Positions 21,105-34,107 of a DNA stretch of 64,000 bases are shown piece by piece. Position numbers and translations under genes: made by a program. The notes below the pieces were generated by a model. The model had not been told where the DNA came from. It did no database searches and saw nothing but the letters and a program-made list of their open reading frames with translations. The number at the start of each line of letters is the position of its first letter. Positions within the stretch are counted from its first letter, which is position 1. The stretch is from contig OY282559.1 in NCBI GenBank assembly GCA_958295665.1, positions 273,711,379 through 273,775,378 of the forward strand. The letters run 5' to 3'. This stretch comes from Tipula vernalis. Its lineage: Eukaryota > Arthropoda > Insecta > Diptera > Tipulidae.

Positions 21105-22428
21105 TCACCGGTTCACCCTCTTAGAGGCATTGACCTGTGGAGAATACAATGAAGTAAAAGAATGGGAAACTTCGAAATCGTTAAAAAAATTTGGAAATAT
21201 TTTGCTTTTAAATTGAGTCCTGTTGTCACTAACCAGAATTTCAGGGGTTCCAAAAGTTAAAAATACGTCATTCTTCAAAAATGATACAATTTTAGGTGAT
21301 GTTGCAGACGGTAATGGTTTTAAAAGAACAAATTTTGAGAACTGATCGACTACAACAAAAATAAAGGAAGTTCCAATTTTTGACCTAGGATACGGTCCCA
21401 TAAAATCTACAAAAATGCGTTGCCATGGGCGATCTGCTGGGTGAAAATTTCCCATCGGCGGTCTTTTGCACAATGTGCACTTGGCAATATACTCTTGAAC
21501 TTGAGTTCGCATTCGTGGCCAGAAATAGTAACGCCTTAGTCTGTAAAGGGTTTTCTTCATCCCTCCATGTGCTCCTGTTGCAATATCGTGTTCTTCATAG
21601 ATAAGTTGTTGCGTCAGTGTTTCTGGAACCCAGACTTTCCAAACTGGTAAATCGGTCAACGATTGGTCCAATATTGAGTCAATCCTGATGAGTATCCGAT
21701 TATTGTTAATTGCAAAATTTGGATAATACTCCGGATTTAAGATAATTTGATCCCGAAATTCTGAATATTTCGAGTTATTAGATTCAGCTGAATCCAGATC
21801 AATTGAATTTACCAACAGAGCCCAATCGCACTCTACTTCTTCCATAGTGTCACAATATGCTCGAGAGAGCATCTGGTGTCACATTTCTCGATCCCTTTTC
21901 ATGTTCGACAGTGAAGTCGTTCGCTTGACGCTTGAGGCTCCAATTTGCCAACCGACCACTTAGGTCCTTCTGAGGATGATCTGTGATGACTTTGAAAGAG
22001 AATCCCTCAATATACGGTCTGAATTTTTTTATGCTAAACTATTGCAGCCAGACATTCCAGTTCAGTTATGGAGTAGTTTTTTGTGCTGGATTTAATTTCT
22101 TTGAAACAAAGGCAATGGGCCGTTATTGAATATCATCGGTGTATCGAAATAAAACCCCACCAACTTCGGATGTGCTAGCATCACAACGAATAGGAAAAGG
22201 CTTTGTATAGTCTTGGTTGGTGAGCACTGGTGCTGATGTTAATAACAATTTTAAACGATCAAGTGCGCTCTGAGCTTCAGAAGTCCATTTGAATTTATTA
22301 CCCTTTTTTAACAGGTCGGTTATCGGCGCGGTAACAGTAGCGGAATTGAAAATAAATCGTTGGTACCAACCTGGCATACCCAACAGGCGGTGCTTTTGTT
22401 TGACGGAAACTGGTGCTGGAATATTCAA
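21105..22428 (-). pseudogene. Gypsy copy 1 RNase H and integrase
   Basis: The C-terminal half of pol. RNase H begins near 22428 (FKWTSEAQSALDRL, CDASTSEVGGVLF) and, after frame disruption at 22122-21900, continues with DLSGRLANWSLKRQ. Integrase (21872-21105) has the H2C2 zinc finger (HDIATGAH ... CTLCKRPP), the first catalytic Asp in FVDFMGPYPRSK, the second in LVSDNRTQF, and then ends at NASKRVNR, where Glu is expected but Lys is present. The chromodomain/C-terminal part is missing. Loss of the catalytic Glu plus frameshifts indicates a dead copy. Confidence 0.85.
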
Positions 22429-22435
22429 TCTAGCT

Positions 22436-23433
22436 TCAGTTTTTGCCCGGATCGGTTTTCAGTCCATCTTCTCCAATTACGTATCCCATGGACCGACTTT
22501 TTTCTACATTTATTGTCAAACCAGCTTTGGTTAACCAAGTCGATACCAATCTTAAATGTGTGAAGTGTTGATCAATAGTGGCCGATATTATCAATAAATA
22601 ATCCAAGTAGACGAAGATTTGGTCGTGGTACTCGTGCGGAATTACTCTACTCATTAGTCTTGACATTGTTTGTGGGGAGTTACAGAGACCGAAGGGCATC
22701 ACACGAATTGATACAAGGGTCTGCTTGGCACTGAGAAAGCTGTTTTGTTCAAAAGGCATCTTTTCCCGTGATGAACCTCGTCTCTGATAACCTACCCAGC
22801 AAACCATCAATATTGGGGATAGGAAACGCGTCTGTTTTTGTTAAAGAATTTACTTTGCGAGAGTTAAGGCAAAGCCTCACTTTTCCGTTTTGCTTTCGTA
22901 TAAGGACGACAGGGGAGGACCAAGCGCTTTCGCTTTCCTAACGGATAATGCCGTTGTTTTACCGGGCTACTGTTGTCTACATCAATTTTGTGTTCCAACA
23001 CATGGATTTTACCTAGTTCGTGCTTAGTGTAGGATGGGTAAGAATTTTTAATAGACTCTAACTCTTGTTTTTGTTCTTCCGTCAGTACGTGTTCCTTAGG
23101 TTCACTATCCGCCAGTTTACTGATAATTAGTGGTGCAATGGAAAAGCTCTGCCAAAAATGTATTCCTAAATAGAGCTGTCCCTTTAAGCATGGAGCAATG
23201 TAAAGTTTCATAATTTTAGTGGTACCGTTATAAGTGATTGGTTGGTTAATAAAGCCCAACATTTTATTCTTCGTTCCGTCGGCTGTTTTAACGCACGAGA
23301 TCATTTTATGCATTTTAATGCCAGCTCTAGATAAGAGTACCTCAGCTCCTCTACCTAAGACACTAATGGACGCCCCACTATCTAGCAAAATGAGGACGAG
23401 GGTCATTTTTGTTGCAAATAATGGTGCTTTCAC
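22436..23433 (-). pseudogene. Gypsy copy 1 protease and reverse transcriptase
   Basis: Protease carries LLDSGASISVLG near 23380, followed by a linker (LTEEQKQELESIKNSYPSY) and the start of the reverse transcriptase. The reading is disrupted around 22860-22810. The palm then shows VMPFGLCNSPQTMSRLM and VYLDYLLI, where the YLDD box has lost its second Asp (Asp to Tyr), and the thumb (LVSTWLTKAGLTINVEKS). The catalytic change alone would abolish polymerase activity. Confidence 0.85.
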
Positions 23434-23674
23434 AAAGATGTTGATGGATTTTGCGTTTTTGCCAATGTTGTAGAATTCGACTGAGCCGTTTGGATAAGTT
23501 AGAAAAATTTGTCTGAGCTTTTTTCTTTAAAGTGGGAGCCGGTGTGGGATTCTATAACATCCGTTTGAGTGTAATTATTTATGATGTTGGTATTTTCCGA
23601 GTTAGTGGACTTGGTTAAACCGTCCATATTTCTATTTAATTGATTATTATTTATTGGCTGGGCTCGTTTATTTA

Positions 23675-24640
23675 TTATTTCGGATCCATTTGGATTTCAG
23701 AAGTCGTACTTGATATATTCGGATTTAGGACTGCATTCCCCGGACGCAAGGGACCCAATTTGTTCGCGACCGGACTCACGTTTCCCAAAAGTTTTGAATG
23801 ACAATAAGTGCACTGTGGTTTAATAACACCAGGTTGTCCACAGCCAAAGCAAAAAATTCTCTGCATGGAAATTGGACAATCTTGATATCGATGGGCTAAG
23901 TCATGACAGTTCCAACAAATTAGAAATTTGCTCAATTCATTATTTGGTTTATCCCGAAATGAAAATTTATTTACGTTTGGATTGGTACTAAACGCTTCTA
24001 AATATTGGTGTGTCAGTTTAGGCAACTCCGGCATTAAAATTGGAAGGTCTTCGATGTATTCAGTTAGCTTGACTGAATTATTAGGATTTTGGTAAATAGC
24101 GTTTACATTAGAATTTCTTCGAAATTTAGGTGCCGTTATTTGGCGAGGATCATGTCCAGAATTTAGCCATAGTTTTTCAAAATGTTGACAAATTATTCGA
24201 TGCTCATCTATCGATCTAATGACCGAGGACAAAGTAACACTCTGTAATGCTGGATCCATATTGTCTCGAATGATTTCAAGAAATTCACTGTCTTGGAAAC
24301 TACATTGTAATCGTCTGTTGAAACATTCCATTTCGCGAGGCTTTTGTTTGCGTTCCGAAAGATGACTACGAAATCGACTTAACATCGCATCACGAAAAAC
24401 ATTATAAGTAGCATTAGGGGTTTTCTTCGAAAATGACCAGTACCATTTCTCGGCTGTTCCCTGCAGGAATCGTCGTAAAAATGCTTCTAGGTCAGTATGA
24501 GACACTTTATAAAATAAAATCAGTTACATCCATATCTTGTGGTGATCCCGAAAATGAAAAATTCCACTTTGGATTGTACCGATTGATTTGCTGCCCAAAA
24601 TACGGAACTATTTTATTTTGAAATTGATTTACTGGTGGCA
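23675..24640 (-). pseudogene. Gypsy copy 1 gag
   Basis: Gag-type capsid and nucleocapsid region. Upstream (24640-24510) reads WNFSFSGSPQD, then a frameshift at about 24505, then capsid helices (LEAFLRRFLQGTAEKWYWSF, MECFNRRLQ, FLEIIRDNMDP) and two CCHC-like knuckles: CWNCHDLAHRYQDC, intact, and CFGCGQPGVIKPQC, in which the expected His is not in place. The first Met of the longest piece is at 24505, but the homologous reading starts further upstream. Confidence 0.8.
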
Positions 24641-24660
24641 TCGCCTGGTTACTAACCCTA

Positions 24661-27129
24661 TAGTTGCAGTGATCGAATAATTAGAATTAACTTGCGTTGT
24701 ATATGTAGGTAAAATTGCATTGGCCGAGGCTGATTGTAATTAGCACTGATTGAAACAGCATGTATTTGAATTGTATGTACACCTGCGTTGGATGCTTAAG
24801 CTCGTTAGCACTATTTGAAAATGATAATCTTGATCCAATTGAGGAAGATTGGTTAGCGAAATATCCTACCATTGTAACAATATTAGGATTCCCAAGAGCT
24901 GGTTCTCCAAACTACAACCTACCAGGATTCGTGAGCGATAAATCGATTTACTTTTCCGCCCAAAGCCGTGAATGGCTTGATCTACCTCTCTGTCTTGCTT
25001 GAAGCAACCTTTCAATCTTGAATTTCGTTCTATTCAGTGGCGGATTCCAGCATTTACTGATTTTAGTTGTTCAGGTGTATTGGCAGCAATCATCTATTGA
25101 TCTATCTCAACTGCCCTCGTGTTCAAAAAAAAAAACACGAACAATGAACAAATGAAATGCAATTTAAGCTGTGAGATGAAGGCAAGTACCAAAACAATAT
25201 ATTAGGCTGGCTCAATTGATGTGATTCCAATATAGACCATTACAAAATGTTAAATTTAATTAACCCTGTAAGAAACACAACCAAGTTTTGCCGAATCTAA
25301 GTCAATTATTAATTGCTATAGGTACGGGGACATTAATTTTATACCTGCACCCAATTTATTTTTAACCCGCGCGCAATTTTCTCAAAAACTTTAATGAGCT
25401 TTATTATTGTGTTGCCATCCTTATATTAAGCAATTTTGTTACCTAATTTAATTTAGCACCATTCCAATTAGAGTCTTATAAATATGTTTGTTTATGGGGG
25501 TGGTTATTAAATAAATATAGACAAAAATGTTGAATAATTAAAAAAAATTAATTTTTCGCAAGCTACAATACACAAAAAACAATAGCTGTTTATATAACTA
25601 AAAGAATTTAACTTACCACTTTTTCTAAAAGAATTTAACGTCCAAATCTGTCATTTTGTGTATATACGAGATAGGAGGATTACAAAATTCTGCCATCATT
25701 GCGAATTACTTAAATATTTCTTTTTTCATTTTCTTGTATTTCTCGTATTGTCTTGTTATGGGTATATGCCATAGCAAGACAGCACCGGCAGTAGTAGCAG
25801 AGGGAAGTATTATTTATCAAATTGATAAGAATCTTATTTATAATTAATAGAAAATGTTTACAGTTGTGTGCCATATATCTTAGAAAGTAAATCTATTTAA
25901 TAAATTACTTAAAGTAATAACAACACTAACAACCATAAATAAAAAAAATAGGACCGTAAAGTTAATTGATTGCCATCAAGTAAAATCCATCCAAACTCTC
26001 GATTTTTTATTTTTTTTGTACATTTCTACTGAAATCAATTAGATTGGTTGAAGTTGAAGATGTTTTACGTTAAATTTCTTAGAAATTATAATCTTTGTGA
26101 TGTACTCGTCGTAAGTATTTATGTATAATGTATGTGCACTAGTTGAGTTAGGTTTGACTAAAATCTCGAGTTGTTATATAGAAATGAGAGGTAGGCTGAT
26201 TTGTTTTTTTTTTTTTATAATCAGGCTTAAATAGGTAAAAAATCACTCAAAATATCTTTATCGAATCTAATCACGATTAGTACATTGTGAATTGTTGATA
26301 AAAAATTGTATTTTTTAAGGTTAACTGGATTATCAAAAATACGATTATTTCGTATTATTAATTCCACAAAAAAGGATACTTATTATAAAACAATATTCAA
26401 AGATTTGGATTGAAAATAAAACTGTAAATTAATTATTCGAAGAAATCGAGATTAAAAATTTAAACTATGTACTTATTACACCTGGAAAAATCCTTTTAAC
26501 TAGAATATTATAAATTAATAAATTTCCCTAATTTACTTTTGAAGTTGTTATGTAATATCGAACAAATTTTTAGCTTTCCATCTAAGATTCGCTTTTTGTG
26601 CTTTGAATGTTCCATTCGAGTTGATCTGCTTACCTGAAAAGAAAAAAAAAATATATTGTTAATCAAAACGTGTTTGCAAAATCTAGAAAAGTTTTTATAA
26701 TTATTTTTTCGAAATATTTGCAGTTTGGGTGTTTTATAGTGGGTGTATGGGTATAAGAGTTAGGACGTTAAACGGAGCCTTTCATTTTATTTTCAGCGTT
26801 TTGTTAAATTTTTCATAAAATCTTTTAGGATTACAAAGTACGAGGTCGTGGCACTTAGACTATATACTTAATAAACCGTTTGATAAATCTGTCATTTTTC
26901 AGTCCAAATTGAACTATTTCCTTCTTTCTTTCAGAACATTTTTAAAAAATTTAGGTTTCCCACAGGTTTAAATAACTTTACAACAGAAACAAAATACACA
27001 CGTGAAAGCATATCGGGAACGACGTTTTCTCTGGCTTTTACGTGGTTGAATAGTTTCTTTGTGCCCTGTTAAGTTTTTATGACCTGAAAGCCAGCCGGCT
27101 TTCATATCCATCTTCATCCAATTGGAGCA
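24661..27129. other. Non-coding stretch between two gypsy copies
   Basis: About 2.5 kb of AT-rich DNA. The first 350 bp may be a gypsy leader; the rest shows no protein motif, no TIRs that I could pair and no RNA gene. LTRs of the two flanking gypsy elements would be expected here but no duplicated sequence was found by eye. Confidence 0.4.
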
Positions 27130-28020
27130 GTACTGTAAGAAGTAAGATTGTAATTCAGGTTACAAAGCACTGGTGCCGAAGACAATTTAGTTTTAAGAAT
27201 TTCAAAAGATCGGTGTGCCTCGGCAGTCCAATTAAACTTCCAATTAACTTTTTTCTCCCACGAAGTACCCCAGGTATTTGATATCCTTCATCACAAAGAT
27301 GCTTTTTTCTGACCAGCATTTCGAAGATGTTTGGCGACTACTAATAACAACTCAAGGTGTTCCATCAATGCCCCGCCAGTAATCAACAAATCGTCAAGAT
27401 ATATAAATATTTTATCGTGAAGTTCGTTGGGTATAACTTGATGCATCAGACGACACATTGATTGGGCTTCATTGGCCTTTCTTACCATTGCCACGGGACA
27501 GCCCCACGGACCTTTGCTCACCTCTATGACTTCCAATCTTAAAATCCTATCTATCACTTCGTAAAGGTCTTTTTGCACCACTGGGGACATCGGATAATAC
27601 CGTTGTTAAATAGGTTTACATCCCTTTTCAACCTAAATATCATGGTAATGTAAATTTCAAGCTCTTGTTTTTGGAGGTTATTCAAACAATGTTTATTTGA
27701 GGGAGTAGTTTCGTTATCGTCACATAATTCAGATAATTGATTGGATACTTCAGAAGGAAATTGAATTTGTGGTAGCAAGTCAAATTTTCTCCAAAAACAT
27801 ATTCCCAAATAAATAGGTGATTTTAAACTGGGTACAATACAAAATGTTATGTTATCTATCGTATAACCAAATGTATCTGCAGTAATGCTTGTCTGTAATT
27901 TATACTATTTTATTCCCAAATCGGCCAATAAATCTATAGCGCCACATCCCAAAACGCTTACGGTAGCACCACTATCCAAAAGGACACTTACTGTTTTACT
28001 ACTAATTTTAATTGTGGCGT
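27130..28020 (-). pseudogene. Gypsy copy 2 protease, reverse transcriptase and RNase H remnants
   Basis: Protease LLDSGATVSVLG near 27990-27950. The reverse transcriptase runs from LQKQELEIYITMIF through a frameshift near 27560 to IDRILRLEVIEVSKGPWGCP, then jumps within one open frame from VRKANEA directly to QSMCRLMHQVIP, so roughly the fingers/palm middle is deleted. The YLDDLLI box is intact here (unlike copy 1), followed by ALMEHLELLLVVAKHLRNAG. RNase H follows in another frame. Inactive because of the deletion. Confidence 0.8.
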
Positions 28021-28359
28021 AAGGACGTAGATCACTTACATTGGAACATTTTATTAAAGACGGGATTTTCGCTTACATCTAAAATAAGTGATAATACGCT
28101 TAATTTTACTTTTTTGATGAAATAAGGTCAAATATAACCTTGTTTCAGGTTGCAAATCAACAACAGACTCAGGTACACGCGGTACGTGTGTAGGCTTCGA
28201 AAAATGATTTTTTTTAGACTGTACTTGAATTGACTCAGGCATTATTTTGTTTCCGGTTGTATGGTATCTGTCAGATTCTGCTGAACTGATTCATTTGATT
28301 CGATTCTAGGTATGAAATTCCTTGAATATTCATACCCGATTTCAAGTTTTCCGAACGTT

Positions 28360-29223
28360 TAGTTTTACAATAAAGACAGTTTATCTTCTAGATTTTTGGT
28401 GCTCCTCAATCCAGACATTATAATTTTTGCCAAGAAGCAGGACACATATCATGATGGTGGTTTGGTTGCCAACAATTCCAACACCTATCCAAAGCGCCTA
28501 GTTTAGGAATTTGTTGTTGGTATTAATTATTTGTAAACCTATTATTGTTATTAAGAGCTTCTATCCATGTCGTAACCCATGTCAAAATAAGATAAAGGCC
28601 TAAAAGTATTTGTTGAGGTTTATTCACTATATCCATGCCACCTTTATCGTTTTGAATTTCATTAATGGTAGGTCGTTTTCTATTTATTTCAAAGGACTTC
28701 CTTGGATCATGTCCTAGTTCATTCTCGGAAAGCCGACTTTGAAGTTGTGAATTTAATTTTTCTAGGCTAATCGCAAATTCTAAAAATGTCTCTCTAGGCG
28801 ACTGATGTGTTCTAATTATTTGCTCCAAAATCTCATTTTCGTCGTCTGCGCTACTGAAATAGGATAGCACTGCGTTTTTCAGAACACTCGAACATACGTT
28901 TTGGTTATCCTTTTTATAAATCCAAAACCAATCTTCTACTTGCTTGGAAAGAAACAAATGAAGGATGGAAGGTAAATTATCTTCTGGGTAATCATCATTA
29001 TGAGCCATTTGTTCGAGTCTATATACAAAAAGTCTTGAATATTACTTGATTCAGTCCCATCAAACGACACATCCCGGATCTGCTTTAATTTGTAAGCATA
29101 ACTGAACATGGTTTGGAAATTATTCTGCCTTAAATCATTTTGAGTTGGACTTGAATGTCGTTTCTCTTCTCTTCCTATTGACTTAGCAAAATTACTCTTA
29201 AATCGAGATTCATTCAATGACAA
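28360..29223 (-). pseudogene. Gypsy copy 2 gag
   Basis: Capsid-like region on the minus strand: VSFDGTESSNIQDFLY, frameshift near 29010, then LPSILHLFLSKQVEDWFWIY, FLEFAISLEKLNSQLQ and LSENELGHDPRKS. The last segment parallels the NSGHDPRQ segment of gypsy copy 1, supporting common ancestry. A knuckle CWNCWQPNHHHDMC lies near 28480-28440 after stops. Confidence 0.75.
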
Positions 29224-31375
29224 ATCATGAAGATGAGTGGGCTCATTTCTAGAACTATTCGATTGCTGGACTCTGATGTTAGCAAAGAAATCATTAACAG
29301 AATTTTTTGTATTTCAGGAACGCCCACTAACGTCTGTTTACTGATGGCTCCTTTGGCTTTAGAAGATAACTATCAGCAAGGACCCCATCCTCCTATATTT
29401 GAACATTTGAAACTTGATTCCTAATTGAAACCCTAACAGCTGGCATTAAAGAATGCTGAGTTTGACTGACTGTAACGTAAAGAAGTATTGTTTGTGAGCT
29501 AGAAGAGGTTGCGATAGATTTGGAAGAAACTTCAATCTCGGATATTGAAACTTTGTCTTTATACAATTTTAAACCACAATTAAAATTTTGCCTCCAACTA
29601 GATAACAAGTTCGAAAAGTTTGAGTGCTGTCCAAAACTATTAATCTATCTTTCCACACGTTCTTTATATAAATTGATTTTTTCGACTTTTTATAGACAAA
29701 TACATTAATTGTTCATGACATTCCCAATATTTTCGATTTGGTAAACAAAACTAATTCTTAGGCAATTAACAAATACAACAATTTCAAGATCAACAAAAAA
29801 AATATAACATCAAATAATGAGACTAGGTTCTCATAACAATAACTTAATTAAACACTAGTGTTTCCTTGTGACAATTCATCCGTATGTAATTATGACTCCT
29901 TCAAAACAAGGTAATGCAAATAGCTCCTGATTGTGTATCAGAGATTTCAGTTGCGGAAGTTCGATATCTTCTATTTCGTAATTCTATCATTGCGATTTCA
30001 CTGAACTGAATTTTATTTTAAAAAACATGTATAATGAATAGCTGATATACTGAGATAACTCAGGATCTTGGAATTTTTAATATTGAGGCCATGGGCATAT
30101 AAGAAAACTAATCGTAATTTTAATTCTCAAGATATCTTGAGTAAAATCTCACCCGCTTTGTGAACAGTTATTATTAATCCTTAGACTCTGTACGATAATT
30201 GAGGCGCTTCGTACAAGAAAATCCCGGAAAAAATTGTATGTTGAGGTACCGTTGACCAATTTTATATAATCCCTTAAAGTAAAACGGGTCAATTAGCCCA
30301 AACGAATTGCACACAAACGACTATTACTTAAGAAAACAGATCTTACCGGTAAGATTAAAAAAATTAATTCCCATTAGGGTTTAAGTGTGATGTCACTAGG
30401 CTAGGCGTAAAACTTTGCCCGATAAATTATAAAAAATATTATTAAATTAATTATTTATTTCACTGAAAGGAACGTTCGCGGTAACCACGGTAACCGTCTG
30501 TATTCCCAAACTCAATACACCCATGTTTCTATCATGAATATTTAATACACCTCTAATTGTTAAGCGGGATAAGACATCTACGTCATGGCATGTTCAAATT
30601 ACCATCACAAGAAGACAACAAAAACATATTATAAAGTGGGAAGAAAAATAACATGCATTAACAGCGTTATCATTACATATTTGAACAGTATTCTATACTA
30701 AATTGCATATAATATCAATCGGTTTATGTACATAATATAAACAAAACTAAATAAAAGTTAATTAACCCTAAGTAGTACGAGTATACATACCATGAAATTT
30801 TCTTATATAATATTTCAACATTGTAAAGTAAGACAATAGGTTGTCAGTAAAGGAAATGTCAATCAGCCGTAACAATGCCAAGTATACGATTTATTCCATT
30901 TTAAAAGGAACTGGGGCCAATTTGGCTCCATTACACAAAGTAAAGGTTAAAGTAGTCGACTAATGGGTTTGAGTTTTCTATTCAGAGTGAAAAAAATATT
31001 CTTTTCCTACGGAAGGCTGTAATACAAAATAATACAAAGCTTACATTGGAAATGATTTTAATACAATTTTCATTAATTTATAAAATAGTAATTACATCAA
31101 ACTTTAGTAAGAATCTTCAAGCAACTCTGTTATAATATATCAAGATTGCATTAATAAAATATTTTAGAAGTGTTCAATTTTAAAGCAAGTTGCATTAAAA
31201 ATAACGTAACGTTAAAAATAATCTTTAGCATTATTTTTTGTTTTTTATTACTATTACGAACACCTTGTTAGTGGAGAAAAATACGTGAAATCAAAAAGTC
31301 TTTATATGGGACCGATAGTCATGTTCTAATTTTATGATTATATTTTGAATGTGTAGCACTGAGTAAAAAAAAATT
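29224..31375. other. Non-coding stretch, nothing recognised
   Basis: About 2.1 kb of AT-rich DNA between gypsy copy 2 and the palindrome cluster at 31.4 kb. No protein motif, tandem repeat or RNA gene was seen. Part may be the missing 5' end of gypsy copy 2. Confidence 0.4.
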
Positions 31376-31417
31376 ATGGAACATGTTTTTTGTTGTTGTT
31401 GTTACTGTAGCCTTTCC

Positions 31418-31546
31418 GATACGGCCGGTACATATTTGTACCACTCACTTTCCTTACGGCTGGTACTCATATTTACCACCACATGTTTCAACCATACTGC
31501 ACGCTTCTCGTATATTATTATTGGTACAAAAGTGTACCACTCCGTT
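31418..31546 (+). repeat. GGTAC palindrome cluster upstream of copy B
   Basis: Three related units: GGTACATATTTGTACCACTC at about 31427, GGTACTCATATTTACCACC at about 31464 and GGTACAAAAGTGTACCACTC at about 31524. Two are near-perfect palindromes (GGTACA...TGTACC) and two are preceded by ACGGCYGGTAC. They may be subterminal protein-binding repeats of the following transposon; that is inference. Confidence 0.55.
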
Positions 31547-31883
31547 CTATGTAAAAAAGTCAACGGTGTTTTATTGGTATATTCCCATTTTTTGTGTTGT
31601 ACATGGCAGTAAAGAAACTAACTTGATATAGTGAAAACAAGTGTTTTATAAAATAAAGTGATTTAAGCTCAAAATACAAGTGAACACGTTAAAATCTTAC
31701 TGTAAATATTAAGAAAAGTCAGTTTTTCGTATAAACAGGTCAAGTAAGTGAAATATTTTTAATTTATTGTATATATATTATTTAATTTAAGTGTCACTGT
31801 GTTTTTAGGCGATGGTATACATATGCGTACTGCAGTAGTATTTTCTAACTTCATATTAGTTATATATATATTGTAACAGAATC

Positions 31884-34080
31884 ATGCTGTCAAGAAAATA
31901 TACAAAGGAGGAGTTACGAGAAAGCCTAGAAGAATTTAGTTTTAGTGAATCTGGTGGTAACAGCGATAACTTCGAACCTGATAAAAATCAATTTTCGTCA
32001 AGCTCTGATGATGATGATAACACAAAAGCAGGTGTAACTATATTAAAATTATATTAATTCACCGACGTTAACGGAATTGGTATCAATATCAACTATAGAA
32101 ATTGATAACAAAACATTGACAACAAGCACTCTTCAATCGAGAATATTAGAAGAAGAAACAGCACAGCATTTTGAGGATACCTGTGATATTCGGCAAAATA
32201 ACATATCATCATCAACGTACCATGAACTCAAAACGATACCAATGGCACATCTAAACAGAAACCAACCTTTTGACCAGAATCTATTAAATGTTTCTAGCTT
32301 TAGTTTCTCCAATTATGATTCGGAAAATATGGAAGGTATTACTGAGCTAAATACAACCGAAGAGTTTGCAACTTTTAAAACTAATGAGGTAATAGACAGA
32401 GACAATTGTTTAAATGTAGATACTACAGAGGAAACAAGTATTAAGATGATCGAAAATGATATATTGACGGGGTTGGACCATTTAGGGCAATTGGAAGCAA
32501 ACGAGTTAATGGCTCTGGAGAAAAACTTTAATTCGGAAGAAGGAAAAGGAAGAAGTATGACACATCAGTGAAAAAAAGAAAGACAAAATAAAAAACTAAA
32601 ACAAATACTAAAACATCCACTTCAACCACTGTGTGTACGCAAAAATAATTGTGCAAAATGTATGTGAAGATCGCCGTAAGACGTTAAACGAGTCATTCTG
32701 GAAGTTAAATAGTTCGGATAGTAAATCGTTCATGTTACATCACACATAATCTCAACCAGTGAAACAAACAACAGTAAGATAATGATTAGATCAACTGTAC
32801 CGCAGGCAAAAATCTTTTTCCTACACTTTAAAGGATTCAAATGGTACAGCTCATATAGTCTGCAAACAATTTTTTTTAAGTACCTTAGGATATAAGCCAT
32901 CAAACGACAAACCTTTGCAAACTGCTTTAAAAAGTTATAGGAACTCGATTGAAGGAAAAATTCTGCTCATAATAAAATTGATGATACACCTATCAAACAG
33001 CACATATTAGGATTTAATCCTGCTGTTTCACATTATAGAAGAGAACATGCGCCGAATCGCCTGTATTTGCTAAGTGATCTATCAGTTAAGACATTGCACG
33101 AATATTTTATAAAGAACAACCAAGATTTAACCTGCTCATATGAGAAGTATCGTAAAGTCGTTCGTGATTTAAATATATTGTTTGCTAACCTGGGGCATGT
33201 GAGAAAAAAAAAAGGAAAAAACATATTGACAGAGCCAACGAATCCAGAAAACAATATAAGCATGATACTGATCTTATTGAACATGGTACCGCAATTTATT
33301 CAGCAGATTTACAGAAAGTTATTATGCTACCACGAATGGAGATGTTCAAAACAGCAATTTTTGTAAATACGCTTGTCGTGTATACTGAAACATTTGCTCC
33401 GGTTGGAAAAAAACATACTGATCCGAAGTTTATTCCAGTATTGTGGCATGAAGCGTTATCTGGACGCACGAAGAATGAACTTATAAGTTCATATTATAAA
33501 TTTTTCAAACATCACAGAGATGTTAAAAAAATACTATTGTGGGGAGATAATTGCTCAGCTCAAAATAAAAACTGGGCATTTTTTTGTTTCTTATTTATCT
33601 TGTTAACTCTGGCGAAATATCAACCGAAACGATAACTATAAAATATTTTGAGGCAGGCCTTACTTTTATGTCGGCTGACTCATTTCATACTCAAGTTGAG
33701 TTGTCGGTGAAAAGATGTAAAAACAAATTGTATGATTTCGAAGATTTTAGTCAAGCAGTTAGCAGTGCTGCAAAACACGTAGAAGTGAAACAAATGTTGC
33801 TTGAAGATTTTTATGAATGGCCTGATTATACCTCTCAATATAAATTGAAAAAAATAACTCCACGTCCATACATAAATGATATAGTGCAAGTGGCGGTACA
33901 AAGAGAAAGTTATGATTTTTTTTTACAAGATTGACCATAATAAAGAGCCAATAAGAATCAATTTCTTAAATCAAAAAATGTTAAAGACGAATGTGTTACC
34001 ATTGCCTCGCAGCAAAACCAAACCAGTTGGTATAAAAAAGGAAAAAAAAACAAACTTTAATTCAACATCTACTGAAATTT
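31884..34080 (+). pseudogene. DUF7869-like putative DDE transposase, copy B
   Basis: Second copy of the family at 4257-6270. From ATG 31884: MLSRKYTKEELRESLEEF, a Ser/Asp-rich acidic stretch, and a probable exon end at GCAG/GTGTAA. An acidic region 32077-32570 follows, then a decayed Cys-rich segment (~32650) and TLNESFWKLNSSD. Next are SDLSVKTLHEYFI (~33070), the first catalytic-like block SADLQKVIMLP (~33305), WGDNCSAQNKN (~33540) and SADSFHTQVELSV (~33670), followed by VYDF-type NKLYDFEDFSQAV. Frameshifts occur near 32040, 32560-32960, 33310 and 33620. It is clearly the same protein family as copies A and C but well diverged. The stop at 33932 is followed by a shifted Lys-rich tail to about 34080. 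Confidence 0.68.
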
Positions 34081-34107
34081 ATTGAGCTGTTCGACCAAGC
34101 TCAAAAT

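Larger units (their letters stand above)
21105..24660 (-). mobile_element. Ty3/Gypsy retrotransposon, copy 1, decayed, no LTRs seen
   Basis: Minus-strand gag, protease, reverse transcriptase, RNase H and integrase remnants in canonical Ty3/Gypsy order (integrase last). The protease motif LLDSGASISVLG is shared, with small changes, with the elements at 27.1-29.2 kb and 58.2-63.5 kb, so all three are one lineage. Several frameshifts and lost catalytic residues make it inactive. I compared flanks by eye and found no repeated LTR. Confidence 0.85.
27130..29223 (-). mobile_element. Ty3/Gypsy retrotransposon, copy 2, heavily deleted
   Basis: Gag (29223-28360), protease (about 28010-27900), a reverse transcriptase with an internal deletion (27590-27291) and the beginning of RNase H (27245-27160, FNWTAEAHRSFEILKTKL) on the minus strand. 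Integrase is absent. The protease reads LLDSGATVSVLGCGA, close to copies 1 and 3. No LTRs were found. Confidence 0.8.

Noticed and set aside
24760..25002. 80-codon plus-strand ORF
   Set aside because: No recognised motif, and it lies next to the 5' end of a minus-strand gypsy; most likely the complement of its leader.
31376..31631. Two overlapping plus-strand ORFs
   Set aside because: They run through the GGTAC palindrome repeats in two frames at once and have biased, motif-free translations.
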